Notes: generated by a model from the letters alone, not told the origin. Numbered from the stretch's first letter, positions 1 through 9,516 are shown. The stretch is 43,900 nt of DNA from an uncultured Alphaproteobacteria bacterium (GCA_913048595.1 CAJWVJ010000004.1:1-43900), one strand, 5' to 3'. Numbers and translations: made by a program.

Positions 1-177
1 CCGGCCAAACCTAAGCTACTGATATTGCTCAAGGGTGACTTGAGTTGACGCAGGGCATAGGGACTTCGGCTTCTCGGCCGCACCATTTTTCTTGTATTGA
101 AACGTTAGGCATCGTCGGTAAGGCATTCTAGCCAAATCGATTGCGCCTATCGCTTTCTCCATTTTGGATGCTTCGGA

Positions 178-489
178 TTAATCGTCCAGCCAGGGTTCCA
201 GCATCCGCTCAGCTTTTTTGATTTGTTCGTCTCTATGGTTTTTATCCTTCACGTTGCCGTTTAGGTAATCTTCCAATTGTTGTTTGGCGAAACTCCAACC
301 TTTGCGTTCATTCCTGAGTGTTGTCAGATATTCAAAAGCTCTGTCTCTGTCATTTTGATGACATGCAAATTTCTTATCGACATGTCCAAAAGTGCCAGCC
401 ACAAGGTCCTCTGATGCTTTCATGGTCCGCTCTCTCCCGTCCGAGTCGAGCAGCACCAATGGCGGGGACATCAACGAGCCAAAATTCAC
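178..489 (-). CDS. hypothetical protein (103 aa), charged C-terminal half
   Basis: Intact ORF with start and stop; composition visibly more AT-rich than the following genes; no family recognised. Confidence 0.5.
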   Translation of the reverse strand: MNFGSLMSPPLVLLDSDGRERTMKASEDLVAGTFGHVDKKFACHQNDRDRAFEYLTTLRNERKGWSFAKQQLEDYLNGNVKDKNHRDEQIKKAERMLEPWLDD

Positions 490-574
490 TGTCGTTGATG
501 CTGCGCCGGCGATTATCGGGCGTTAACCCGGTGAATTCAGGGGCTTATGGAGGCCGCCGGCCCGCCGCGCGGGG

Positions 575-988
575 CTAGTCTGTCAGGTCGCGCCGCAGCA
601 CGCCGGAGATGTGCAGGTTCAGCGCCTTTGTCGACAGCACGGTCTCGATACAGAAACACACGATCCCGCCGGTCATCGCCATGATGGTGAGCGCCATGGC
701 CGCCGGCGCCAGCCGGCCAAGCGCGAAATATCCGGCATAGAGCGATGTCAGATTGAAGATGAAGGCGAGCCCGCACAGGAACAGCGCGTATTTGACAAGC
801 GACATGCGGGTCTTCATCATCCGCAGCTCGTCGATCAGCACCGTCCGCCGCCCATCCTCGCCGGCCCCCGGTTCCAGCTTCGAGGTGATCTCGCGCATCA
901 GCCCGGCAAGGCTTGTATAGCGGAAGTTCAAGGCCACGATGGCCAGCGGGATGGCGGGGAACAGGGTGCCGACGGCGGTGAGTGTCAT
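575..988 (-). CDS. DUF2721-like membrane protein
   Basis: Start trimmed to MTLTAVGTLFPAIPLAIVALNFRYTSLAGLMREI; hydrophobic segments and N-terminal pattern resemble DUF2721; the upstream extension of the ORF runs through a hairpin and is probably not coding. Confidence 0.6.
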   Translation of the reverse strand: MTLTAVGTLFPAIPLAIVALNFRYTSLAGLMREITSKLEPGAGEDGRRTVLIDELRMMKTRMSLVKYALFLCGLAFIFNLTSLYAGYFALGRLAPAAMALTIMAMTGGIVCFCIETVLSTKALNLHISGVLRRDLTD

Positions 989-1022
989 GGGGTGCGAAAA
1001 TCCCGGGCGTCCAGAAATTAAG

Positions 1023-1061
1023 AAGCCCCCAACGAAGCGGAGGAACAGGTTGGGGGCTTCC
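1023..1061 (-). terminator. perfect 12-bp stem-loop (GAAGCCCCCAAC / GTTGGGGGCTTC, 15-nt loop)
   Basis: Arms 1023-1034 and 1050-1061; on the minus strand followed by TTAATTT; downstream of the 1209-1610 gene and about 30 nt upstream of the DUF2721 start. Confidence 0.5.
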
Positions 1062-1208
1062 TTGATTGCCACGTCGTTCTTTGGCGGGGATAGGTAAGAC
1101 ATACTGACTTATCGTGAGGCAGAAAACTGCTAAAAACACACAGCCATGGTGCACATTATGCAGCGGAGGTGAGTGGTGGCGGTGGCTCCCGGAGACGGGC
1201 TGGCGGGC

Positions 1209-1610
1209 CTATTTCCTGCCGAACACGCGCCGGTACCTCGACGCCGAGGAGAAATGCAGCACAATGGCCACCCAGAACAGGAACCCGATCACCAGATATT
1301 CGGTCATCTCCACGCCTGTCTGCAGAAACACCACCATGCCGGTGATGGACAGCATGAACAGGTAGGTCTTCAGGAAATGCGCCGGATAGACCTTTCTGCT
1401 GCCGAAGAGAAGATGCATCACGCCATAGAATATGAAGGTGGCGAAGAGCGCCAGCCGGACGGACTGCCAGCGGTGATAGGGAATGTCATCGCCGGCCGCG
1501 ATCGCGAACGGAAAATAGAGGTGCAGGCCGACAAGCGTGGCCAGGATGGCGTAGGCAGCCCACAGCACAAGTCCCAAAACCAGCAAGAATGACGACCCAA
1601 GTCCATACAT
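1209..1610 (-). CDS. uncharacterised multi-TM membrane protein, paralog of 3701..4105
   Basis: Start trimmed to MYGLGSSFLLV; shares YFPFxIA..(D/E).IPxHRWQSxRLAxFxTFxxYGxxHLLxGSxxVYPxHFLK with 3701..4105. Confidence 0.7.
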   Translation of the reverse strand: MYGLGSSFLLVLGLVLWAAYAILATLVGLHLYFPFAIAAGDDIPYHRWQSVRLALFATFIFYGVMHLLFGSRKVYPAHFLKTYLFMLSITGMVVFLQTGVEMTEYLVIGFLFWVAIVLHFSSASRYRRVFGRK

Positions 1611-1698
1611 GCCGCAAAAGGCTAGCGGCAATCCGCCAGCCCGGCAAACCGGACGCGGCCGGTGTGACATTACGACACATGGGAGTGCAGTCCGGGCC

Positions 1699-1944
1699 AT
1701 GGCCGTACGGTTTGTGGCTGCGGCACAGGCCGATTGGCTCACAGTGAAGGCTTTTGCGACGCGGGTGGCGCGGGCGGCGGCCTATCTCCGCTATGACTGG
1801 ACAGTCAATGACGGCATGCTGATCACCTTCAATGTGATGGATCTGTTTGCGTTTCATGACGGAAGTGACAAGGTAAGGGCGCTGACGCTGATTTATGACA
1901 CGCCCCCCATCCGGCAGACGGCCGGCAACAGATACGAGGACTGA
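1699..1944 (+). CDS. short ORF resembling the C-terminal part of a SnoaL/NTF2-like protein; possible remnant
   Basis: Translation ends ...GMLITFNVMDLFAFHDGSDKVRALTLIYDTPPIR..., similar to SnoaL-like tails; no matching N-terminal half. Confidence 0.3.
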   Translation: MAVRFVAAAQADWLTVKAFATRVARAAAYLRYDWTVNDGMLITFNVMDLFAFHDGSDKVRALTLIYDTPPIRQTAGNRYED

Positions 1945-2017
1945 TGACGGCGCGGCCAGCGGCAAAGGGAAGGGGGCAGGGCACGGCACCGTTGACCGGT
2001 GCCGGCAGGAGAGCGGG

Positions 2018-2890
2018 ATGGATAACGCATCGCACCTGATCGAGGATTTTCACCGTGACGGCTATGTCATGATGAAGGACGCCATCACGCCCGAACAGGT
2101 GGCGCGCCTGACCGCCATTCTGGATGACTGGACCGCGGAATCGCGTCGCCATGACGGCCCCTATGGCAGGATGCTGGACGGCCGCCCGCGATTTGATGTT
2201 CAGCCCGATGTCCATTCGGCCGAGACGCCGGCGCTGCGGCGGGTCGCATCGCCGGTGGATATGGATGACGCCTATTGGGCGGTGGCGCGGGACAATGCGG
2301 CGCTCGACCTGACCGCGGCGATCTTCTCGCCGAACATCAAATTCTATGCCTCGAAGGTCAATCTCAAGCTTCCCGGGTCGCATACCGAAGTCAGATATCA
2401 TCAGGATTTCCCGTTCGACCCACACACCAATATGGACATGATGACGGTCCTGATCTTCCTTGACGACGTCACCATGGAAAACGGCCCGCTGCAGCTGGTG
2501 CCGGAAAGCCATAAGGGGCCGCTTCACTCGCTCTGGCAGGACGGGCGGTTCACCGGCGCTGTCTCGAAGGAGATCGAGGATATGGCCTCGCAGCGCGCGG
2601 TGGCCTGCACCGGCAAGGCGGGGGATGCCTGCCTGATGCATTCGGCGGTGCTTCATGGCTCGTCGGCCAATCTCGGAGCTGATCCGCGGCGGCTGTTCAT
2701 CATCACCTATGTCGCCGAGGACGCGCAGCCCTTCGTCCCCAACCCGATTCCGACGATTCATGACGGCACGGTGGTGCGCGGCGAAGCGACGGGGTCTGTT
2801 CGTGCTGTTCCCTTCGAAATGGAATTGCCGGAATATCCGAAGACGGCGTCCTTCTTTGGTCAGCAGGAAGGCCAGGCCCCGCAGGGCTAG
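2018..2890 (+). CDS. phytanoyl-CoA dioxygenase (PhyH) family protein
   Basis: MDNASHLIEDFHRDGYVMMKDAITPEQV start; HxD motif (RYHQDFPFD) and distal His (LMHSAVLHGS). Confidence 0.85.
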   Translation: MDNASHLIEDFHRDGYVMMKDAITPEQVARLTAILDDWTAESRRHDGPYGRMLDGRPRFDVQPDVHSAETPALRRVASPVDMDDAYWAVARDNAALDLTAAIFSPNIKFYASKVNLKLPGSHTEVRYHQDFPFDPHTNMDMMTVLIFLDDVTMENGPLQLVPESHKGPLHSLWQDGRFTGAVSKEIEDMASQRAVACTGKAGDACLMHSAVLHGSSANLGADPRRLFIITYVAEDAQPFVPNPIPTIHDGTVVRGEATGSVRAVPFEMELPEYPKTASFFGQQEGQAPQG

Positions 2891-3546
2891 CGCCTGCGGC
2901 CAAAGCACCATTGCAGGCCGGCCATCGACGCCGCCACGCAGGGACCGATCCCGAAGGCGAACAGCAGGGTTCCGGCCCCGACAGTGCCACCAAGGACCCA
3001 TCCCATGATCACGACACTGATCTCGATTGCACTTCGCACCGCGGCGATCGGAAGGCCGGTCAGCCGCTGCAGCCCGGTCATCAGCCCGTCGCGCGGCCCG
3101 GGTCCCAGATTGGCGATTAGATAGATGCCGCCGCCGATGCCGGTGACGATGACGCCGGCGGCCGCCTCGGCAAGGCGCAACCCATAGGAGTCGAATTGCG
3201 GCATGAAGGGCAGGGCAAGATCCAGAACCACCGAAATGATGATGATGTTCAGGATGGTTCCGATCCCCGGGGTCTGGCGAAGCGGCATCCAGGCCAGAAG
3301 CACAAAGGTGCTGATCACGAAGGTGGCAAGGCCGATGCTCCAGCCGGTGAGGATCGAGACACCCTCTGCCAGCACCGTCCAGGGGCTGACCCCGGTACCC
3401 GAGGCGATCAGCAGCGCCTCGCCAAGGCCGAAGATCACAAGGCCGATGACAAGGATGACAACCGATATGACAGGCGGACGCAGGGTCAGCGGTCGCGGTG
3501 CGCTCCAGAACAGGATGGGAACGGATTTGATTTTCAGGAAACGCAA
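2887..3546 (-). CDS. YczE/YitT-like integral membrane protein
   Basis: TM-rich; GTGVSPWTVLAEGVS, LGPGPRDGLMTGLQRLTGLPIAAVRSAIE typical of the YczE family. Confidence 0.75.
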   Translation of the reverse strand: MRFLKIKSVPILFWSAPRPLTLRPPVISVVILVIGLVIFGLGEALLIASGTGVSPWTVLAEGVSILTGWSIGLATFVISTFVLLAWMPLRQTPGIGTILNIIIISVVLDLALPFMPQFDSYGLRLAEAAAGVIVTGIGGGIYLIANLGPGPRDGLMTGLQRLTGLPIAAVRSAIEISVVIMGWVLGGTVGAGTLLFAFGIGPCVAASMAGLQWCFGRRR

Positions 3547-3700
3547 GGTGACGGGTGTCCGGGCAGGGTGGTTATATCGGGGCTGTATGTCACATCATGC
3601 CTTGATCTGCCAGCCTGCTGTCACGTGCCCCGATCACTTTCAGGGGTGGCGAAGCGTCCTGATTCGCCAAAAGGGTTTCGATGACATAGCCTCCCGGTCC

Positions 3701-4105
3701 ATGAATTGGATTCGATTGAGTGCGAATGCCGTTGTTCTGGCGCTGTCGTTGTGGGGAATTTTCGCGGCGGTCACCGTCATGTTCGACATCACGGTCTATT
3801 TCCCGTTCCGGATCGCTGATGATGAAAGCATCCCCGAGCACCGATGGCAGTCGGCGCGACTGGCCATTTTCCTGACCTTTGCCTATTACGGTTTTGTCCA
3901 TCTTCTGAATGGCAGCAAGGAAGTCTATCCAGTCCATTTCCTGAAAGTGTTCCTGTTTTTCCTGACGGTTGTGGGAACCGTGATTTTCATAAAGACGGGC
4001 GTTTCACCGCTTGAATATGCTGTGCCGGTCTTCTTTGCGGGCTGTTTTGTCATCCTGCACATCGCCTCGCGGCCACGGTTCAAGAAATATTTTTCAAGAA
4101 AATAG
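3701..4105 (+). CDS. uncharacterised multi-TM membrane protein, paralog of 1209..1610
   Basis: Start trimmed to MNWIRLSANAVV; strong similarity to 1209..1610 across its length. Confidence 0.7.
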   Translation: MNWIRLSANAVVLALSLWGIFAAVTVMFDITVYFPFRIADDESIPEHRWQSARLAIFLTFAYYGFVHLLNGSKEVYPVHFLKVFLFFLTVVGTVIFIKTGVSPLEYAVPVFFAGCFVILHIASRPRFKKYFSRK

Positions 4106-4236
4106 CAGGCAGCCATCGTCGCCGGTGTCGCTGTGCGGGGCTGGGATCATCCTCGCCTGTGGCAGTTACATCGCCATGCGCGAGCATCGCCGGCGTCGCG
4201 AATGATCTGATGACGGGGCGCGGACACCGGCCTGCG

Positions 4237-4722
4237 CTAGGCCGCAAGCATCGCGAATCCCGTCCCCAGCGCCACACCGAAAATGGCATGCATCTTCAGC
4301 GCCAGCCCGCAGGCCAGCCGCGGATTTGGTGACAGCCGCGCCATCAGGCCAGTGCCGGTGGCCGGCATGAAGAAAAACCAGGGAACAACAACGCTGACAA
4401 CGCCGAACAGAAGACCGTCAAGGGCCCCGGCGGTGATCCATCCGGCCTGCATCATCGCGGCATAGACCGCCGCATAGCCGATGGCCACCGCATAATGAAG
4501 CGCCCAGCCGGCCGGCAGCTCGCGCGGATGGGCCGGACGCTGCGCCAGCCCGGCCTGGATCATCCCGTGGCCGGTCACAAGCCCGATCAGCCACCGCCCG
4601 ACCATCGCCCAGTTGCTTGGCGGGATGCCGGTCAGGCGCTGAAGGGCCCGATGCCACAGGTCAAACACGATGCAGGCTCCAATGCCCACAAGAATGATGT
4701 CGATGAAAGTCTGGGGCGTCAT
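4237..4722 (-). CDS. DUF2938-like membrane protein
   Basis: MTPQTFIDIILVGIGACIVFDLWHRALQRLTGIPPSNWAMVGRW...VTGH pattern. Confidence 0.65.
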   Translation of the reverse strand: MTPQTFIDIILVGIGACIVFDLWHRALQRLTGIPPSNWAMVGRWLIGLVTGHGMIQAGLAQRPAHPRELPAGWALHYAVAIGYAAVYAAMMQAGWITAGALDGLLFGVVSVVVPWFFFMPATGTGLMARLSPNPRLACGLALKMHAIFGVALGTGFAMLAA

Positions 4723-4946
4723 GCTGCCGGAGTCCTGCTGTGAAAGGAACAGACGGGTTGCGCATCCATCCGCCGACAGGCTGCCCCCGGTCCGCGATGA
4801 TTTCAAGAGGAACGCCTACGTCGCCCTGAATGGCATGGCCGGGTCGTGTGATGCGCTGACAAACTGTCCCATACCGGCATCTTGTTAACCGGTCGGCTGC
4901 TGCTTACTATTCCTGGATACTGCTTCCCCAGTGAAAGGAACATCCC

Positions 4947-6092
4947 ATGCCCGCACTTCGCGACGACATCGACCCGGACGGTCTGCTCGAATATTCGGTG
5001 GTGTTTTCCGACAGGTCACTGAATTCCATGTCGGCCGCTTTTGGCGATGTGATGCGGGATATTTCGCGGATCATGCGAAACGCCTATGGCGCGGCATCGG
5101 TCGCGGTTGTTCCCGGCGGCGGCACCTACGGAATGGAGGCCATTGCCCGCCAGTTTGCGAATGACGCCGGGGTGATGGTGATTCGCAATGGCTGGTTCAG
5201 CTATCGCTGGAGCCAGATTCTCGATGCCGGCAGGCTTGCCAGCCACACCACCGTTCTTGAGGCCCGCCAGCTTGAGGACAGCGTTGACGCGCCGTTCGCG
5301 CCGCGCCCGCTGGATGAAATCCTGGGTCGGATCCGTGATGAAAAGCCGGATATCGTCTTCTGTCCGCATGTCGAGACATCGGCTGGCATGATGGTGCCGG
5401 ATGACTTCATCAGCGCGGTCGCGGCCTGCGTTCACGAACATGGCGGCATGTTCGTCCTCGACTGCGTCGCCAGCGGCACGGTGTTCGTCAATCTTCAGGA
5501 TACCGGCGTCGATGTGCTGCTGACCGCCCCGCAAAAGGGGTGGAGCGCCTCGCCCTGTGCGGCGCTGGTGATGATGTCGCCGCATGCCCGCGCGCGGCTG
5601 GACGAGACAACCAGCTCGAGCTTTGCCAATGATCTGAAGAAATGGACGCAGATCATGGAAACCTATGAAGGCGGGGCGCATGCCTATCACGCGACCATGC
5701 CGACCGACGCTCTGCGCCATTTCCGCGACGCGCTGCTTGAGGCGGAGGGATTCGGTCTCGAGGCGCTGAAGCAGGCACAGATCAGGCTTGGTGAGCAGGT
5801 GCGTGGCCTGATGGATCGCTACAGCTATAAATCGGTCGCGGCCGACGGCTTCAAGGCGCCGAGCGTTGTCGTCTGTTTCGCGCCAAGCGCCGAGATGAAA
5901 TCCGGCAAGGCCTTTGCCGAGCAGGGGCTGCAGATCGCCGCCGGCGTGCCTCTGGAATGTGGCGAGCGCGCGGATTACGCGTCATTCCGCATCGGGCTCT
6001 TCGGCCTCGACAAGCTGATGGATATCGACCGCACGGTCACCAACCTGGAAGCCGCGCTTGAAAAAATCCGCGGCCAGAATGAGCCGGCCTGA
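4947..6092 (+). CDS. class V aminotransferase (alanine-glyoxylate / serine-pyruvate aminotransferase family)
   Basis: VVPGGGTYGMEAIARQF, HVETSAGMMVPDDFI, PLP-lysine region TAPQKGWSASP. Confidence 0.8.
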   Translation: MPALRDDIDPDGLLEYSVVFSDRSLNSMSAAFGDVMRDISRIMRNAYGAASVAVVPGGGTYGMEAIARQFANDAGVMVIRNGWFSYRWSQILDAGRLASHTTVLEARQLEDSVDAPFAPRPLDEILGRIRDEKPDIVFCPHVETSAGMMVPDDFISAVAACVHEHGGMFVLDCVASGTVFVNLQDTGVDVLLTAPQKGWSASPCAALVMMSPHARARLDETTSSSFANDLKKWTQIMETYEGGAHAYHATMPTDALRHFRDALLEAEGFGLEALKQAQIRLGEQVRGLMDRYSYKSVAADGFKAPSVVVCFAPSAEMKSGKAFAEQGLQIAAGVPLECGERADYASFRIGLFGLDKLMDIDRTVTNLEAALEKIRGQNEPA

Positions 6093-6336
6093 CACCTTCA
6101 CCAGCGGTGAGTCGTGATCCGGCCTGCGTCAAATTTGCCATCCGCGGGTCGATTATCCGCTTTGCGATTCGGCTTTAATTGAAATAAAGTTTCGATCCCA
6201 GTTTTTCGGCAAGCAATTCTTCCCGGTTTTGGAAGGGTATTTTTGTAACTTTGCTGTTGAATGTGACGGGGCTCACCGGGGAGACTGGCGAGCAGCGTGC
6301 AGCGGCCGTTGTACGCGTAACATTTAGGAGGACAAA

Positions 6337-7440
6337 ATGAACGACATGACCAACCGTCGTAAATTTCTGAAAGGCGGCGCCATTGCTGGTGCGGCCGCTG
6401 TTGGCACCCTTGCGGCACCTTCGATTGCCAAGGCCGAGCCGACAACCCTGAAGATGCAGGCAGCCTGGGGCGGCGGCATCTTTCTCGAGAACGCGAAGGC
6501 CTATGTCGATCGCGTCCACGCGATGGCAGGCAAGGATCTGAAGATCGACCTGCTGGCCGTCAACTCGGTCGTCAAGACCAGCCAGATGCAGGACGCTGTT
6601 CACCGCGGTGTTCTTGATGCGGCGCACTACGTGCCGGCCTACTGGTACTCGAAGTCGAAAACAGCCTCGCTGTTCGGCACCGGCCCGTGCTTCGGCTGGT
6701 CCTCGCAGGAAGTTCTCGGCTGGTGCCATTACGGCGGCGGCATGGAGCTGTTCAACGAGCTGATGGACGGCCTCGGCCTGAATGTTGTCTCCTTCTTCAA
6801 CAGCCCGATGCCGGCACAGCCGCTTGGCTGGTTCAAGGAGCAGATCAACGACGCATCGCAGATGTCGGGCCTGAAGTACCGGACCGTTGGCCTTGCTGCC
6901 GACGTTCTTCTGGAAATGGGCATGTCTGTCGTGCAGCTTCCGGGTGGTGAAATCCAGCCGGCCATGAAGTCCGGCCTGATCGACGCGGCCGAGTACAACA
7001 ACCCGACCGCCGACCGTGATTTCGGTATGCAGGACGTTTCCAAGGACTACCACCTGGCTTCGTTCCACCAGTCGCAGGAATTCTTCGAGGTGACCTTCAA
7101 CAAGAAGAAGTTCAACGCCCTTCCGGCCGAGCACCAGGCGATCCTTCGCCACGCCTCGGAGGCCGAGAGCTCCAACTTCTACTGGCACAACACCTCGCAG
7201 TACGCCGTCGACCTGGTGAAGCTGCAGGAAGAGAGCGGCGTGCGCGTGCACCGCACACCTGACTCGGTGATGAAAGAGCAGCTCAAGGCATGGGATATCG
7301 TCATCGATCGTATCTCCGCTGAGGATCCGTTCTTCGCTAAGGTCGTGGCGTCGCAAAAAGCCTATGCCAAGGACGTGATGAACTACCTGAACCTGAACCA
7401 GCCTGACTATAAGCTGGCTTACAAGCACTACTTCGGGTAA
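6337..7440 (+). CDS. dctP: TRAP transporter substrate-binding protein (DctP/TakP-like), Tat-exported
   Basis: Twin-arginine signal NRRKFLKGG..AAPSIAKA; DctP-type motifs; followed by DctQ and DctM. Confidence 0.88.
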   Translation: MNDMTNRRKFLKGGAIAGAAAVGTLAAPSIAKAEPTTLKMQAAWGGGIFLENAKAYVDRVHAMAGKDLKIDLLAVNSVVKTSQMQDAVHRGVLDAAHYVPAYWYSKSKTASLFGTGPCFGWSSQEVLGWCHYGGGMELFNELMDGLGLNVVSFFNSPMPAQPLGWFKEQINDASQMSGLKYRTVGLAADVLLEMGMSVVQLPGGEIQPAMKSGLIDAAEYNNPTADRDFGMQDVSKDYHLASFHQSQEFFEVTFNKKKFNALPAEHQAILRHASEAESSNFYWHNTSQYAVDLVKLQEESGVRVHRTPDSVMKEQLKAWDIVIDRISAEDPFFAKVVASQKAYAKDVMNYLNLNQPDYKLAYKHYFG

Positions 7441-7461
7441 GTCATACCGACTGATCTTGAT

Positions 7462-7493
7462 GCTGGAGGCGCGCCCGCGCCTCCAGCCTTTTT
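7462..7493 (+). terminator. rho-independent terminator/attenuator between dctP and dctQ
   Basis: GCTGGAGGCG (7462-7471) / CGCCTCCAGC (7478-7487) followed by CTTTTT. Confidence 0.8.
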
Positions 7494-7511
7494 ACCGACT
7501 CAGAGGCACGC

Positions 7512-8081
7512 ATGGTAACGCAGCTGGTATATGCCATCGAAAATATGAGTGTGTGGGTGGGACGCGCCTTCGGATGGTGCATCCTGATCCTGACACTGTC
7601 CGTATCCTATGAAGTTTTCATGCGCTATGTGCTGAACGCGCCGACGGTCTGGGCCTTCGACATGATGATCCAGATGTATGGCGCCCTGTTTCTGATGGCG
7701 GGTCCCTACGCATTGGCGCAGGATGCGCATGTGCGCGGTGATGTGCTGTATCGCCTGTTTCCGGTCAAGTGGCAGGCGCGAATCGATTTCACCCTTTATC
7801 TGCTGTTCTTCTTTCCCGGAATCCTGGCGCTGTTCTGGTTCGGTCTCGAGATCGCCGCCGACAGCTGGCGGTACGAGGAAGTCAGCTGGAATTCGCCTGC
7901 CCGAATCCAGATTTACTTCTTCAAGACGCTGATCCCGGTTGCCGGCTTCCTGCTGATCCTGCAGGGCGCGGCCGAGCTGGTGCGCTGCTGGCGCGCCATG
8001 AAGCATGGTGTCTGGATGGAGCGCGTCGAAGATGTGAAGGAAACCGAAGACGCTCTGATGGAGCAGCAGGCAAGTTCCTGA
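7512..8081 (+). CDS. dctQ: TRAP transporter small permease (DctQ)
   Basis: Four-TM DctQ pattern (WCILILTLSVSYEVFMRYVLNAPTVWAFD); position between dctP and dctM. Confidence 0.85.
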   Translation: MVTQLVYAIENMSVWVGRAFGWCILILTLSVSYEVFMRYVLNAPTVWAFDMMIQMYGALFLMAGPYALAQDAHVRGDVLYRLFPVKWQARIDFTLYLLFFFPGILALFWFGLEIAADSWRYEEVSWNSPARIQIYFFKTLIPVAGFLLILQGAAELVRCWRAMKHGVWMERVEDVKETEDALMEQQASS

Positions 8082-8144
8082 TGAAGGCGGTCCGCAAGGG
8101 CCGTTGCGTGTGAAATTGAAGTTTGATCTCGAAACGAGTTAAAG

Positions 8145-9509
8145 ATGACTGATCCTCAAGTCGCAATCCTCATGCTCTGCATGTTCATCTTTCTGGTGCT
8201 GCTGGGCTTTCCGATTGCCTTTACCCTTCTCGCCATGGGCGTCGGCTTTGGTTACTACGCCTATTATCAGGGCGGGGTGGAAACCGTCGCCGACATCTTC
8301 AGCAACAACATCTTCTACCTGCTGAACCAGAACACCTATTCGGTGATGGAGAACGACACGCTTGTGGCCGTGCCGCTGTTTCTGTTCATGGGATATGTCG
8401 TCGAGCGCGCGAACATCGTCAGTCGTCTGTTCTACACGCTGCAGATGGCAGCGCGGAACCTGCCCGGGTCGATGGCGATTGCCGCCCTTCTGACCTGTGC
8501 CGTGTTCTCGACCGCCTCGGGCATTGTCGGCGCCGTAGTGACGCTGATGGGCCTTCTGGCCTTCCCGGCGATGGCCGCCGCCAACTACAACAAGCAGTTC
8601 GCTTCCGGCGTGATCTGCGCGGGCGGTACGCTCGGCATCCTGATTCCGCCGTCGATCATGCTGATCGTCTATTCGGCGATTGCCGAGCTCTCGCCGCTGC
8701 GCCTGTATGCGGCTGCGATGTTCCCGGGCCTTCTTCTGGCCGGCCTCTACATCGTCTATGTGATCGTCCGCGTCTATTTCCAGCCGAGGCTGGCGCCCAA
8801 GCCGCGTGACGAAGACGTGCCGCCGGCCGCGAAAATCTACTGGGATCTCGTCGTTTCCTTCGTGCCGCTGACCGTTCTGATCGCCGCCGTTCTGGGCTCC
8901 ATCCTTGGTGGTCTGGCGACGCCGGCGGAAGCGGCGGCGATGGGCGCGCTCGGCGGCCTGATCCTGGCGGTGCTCTATCGCTCGCTGACCTGGACCAAGG
9001 TCAAGGAATCGGTGTTCCTGACGGCGAAATCGACAGCCATGGTCTGCTGGCTGTTCATCGGTTCATGGACCTTCGCGTCGGTCTTCTCCTATCTTGGCGG
9101 CCATGACGTGATTGAGCATTTCGTGCTGGCGTTGGAGCTTGAGCCCTGGCAGTTCCTGGTGATGGTCCAGCTGATTATCTTCCTTCTCGGCTGGCCGCTG
9201 GAATGGTCGGAGATTCTGATCATCTTCGTGCCGATCTTCCTGCCGATGCTCGATACGTTCGGCATCAACCCGTATTTCTTCGCGATGCTGGTGGCGCTGA
9301 ACCTGCAGACATCCTTCCTGACGCCGCCGATGGCGATGTCGGCCTATTATCTGAAAGGGGTGTTGAAGGACCAGATCGAGCTGATCGAGATCTTCAAGGG
9401 AATCCTGCCCTATCTGGCGATCGTGATCTTCTCCATGGTTCTGCTGTATCAGTTCCCGGGTATCGCCCTGTGGCTGCCTGAATATCTGTTCGGCCCGTAC
9501 GCCTCGTAA
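8145..9509 (+). CDS. dctM: TRAP transporter large permease (DctM)
   Basis: DctM motifs including GTLGILIPPSIMLIVYSAIAELSPLRLYAAAMFPGLLLA. Confidence 0.9.
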   Translation: MTDPQVAILMLCMFIFLVLLGFPIAFTLLAMGVGFGYYAYYQGGVETVADIFSNNIFYLLNQNTYSVMENDTLVAVPLFLFMGYVVERANIVSRLFYTLQMAARNLPGSMAIAALLTCAVFSTASGIVGAVVTLMGLLAFPAMAAANYNKQFASGVICAGGTLGILIPPSIMLIVYSAIAELSPLRLYAAAMFPGLLLAGLYIVYVIVRVYFQPRLAPKPRDEDVPPAAKIYWDLVVSFVPLTVLIAAVLGSILGGLATPAEAAAMGALGGLILAVLYRSLTWTKVKESVFLTAKSTAMVCWLFIGSWTFASVFSYLGGHDVIEHFVLALELEPWQFLVMVQLIIFLLGWPLEWSEILIIFVPIFLPMLDTFGINPYFFAMLVALNLQTSFLTPPMAMSAYYLKGVLKDQIELIEIFKGILPYLAIVIFSMVLLYQFPGIALWLPEYLFGPYAS

Positions 9510-9516
9510 ACAGGGA

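Noticed and set aside
537-1154. 205-aa ORF overlapping the DUF2721 gene on the same strand in another frame
   Set aside because: Arg/Ala-rich frame-shifted translation without domain; the DUF2721 frame has TM segments and a family-like pattern.
1829-3001. 390-aa antisense ORF opposite phyH
   Set aside because: Low-complexity Arg-rich mirror frame; PhyH active-site motifs are on the plus strand.
3203-3700. N-terminal 166 aa of the 3203-4105 ORF
   Set aside because: Overlaps the YczE-like gene in antisense and is not membrane-like; the paralog alignment supports a start at 3701.
6175-7428. 417-aa antisense ORF opposite dctP
   Set aside because: Mirror frame of a well-supported TRAP binding protein; no recognisable domain.
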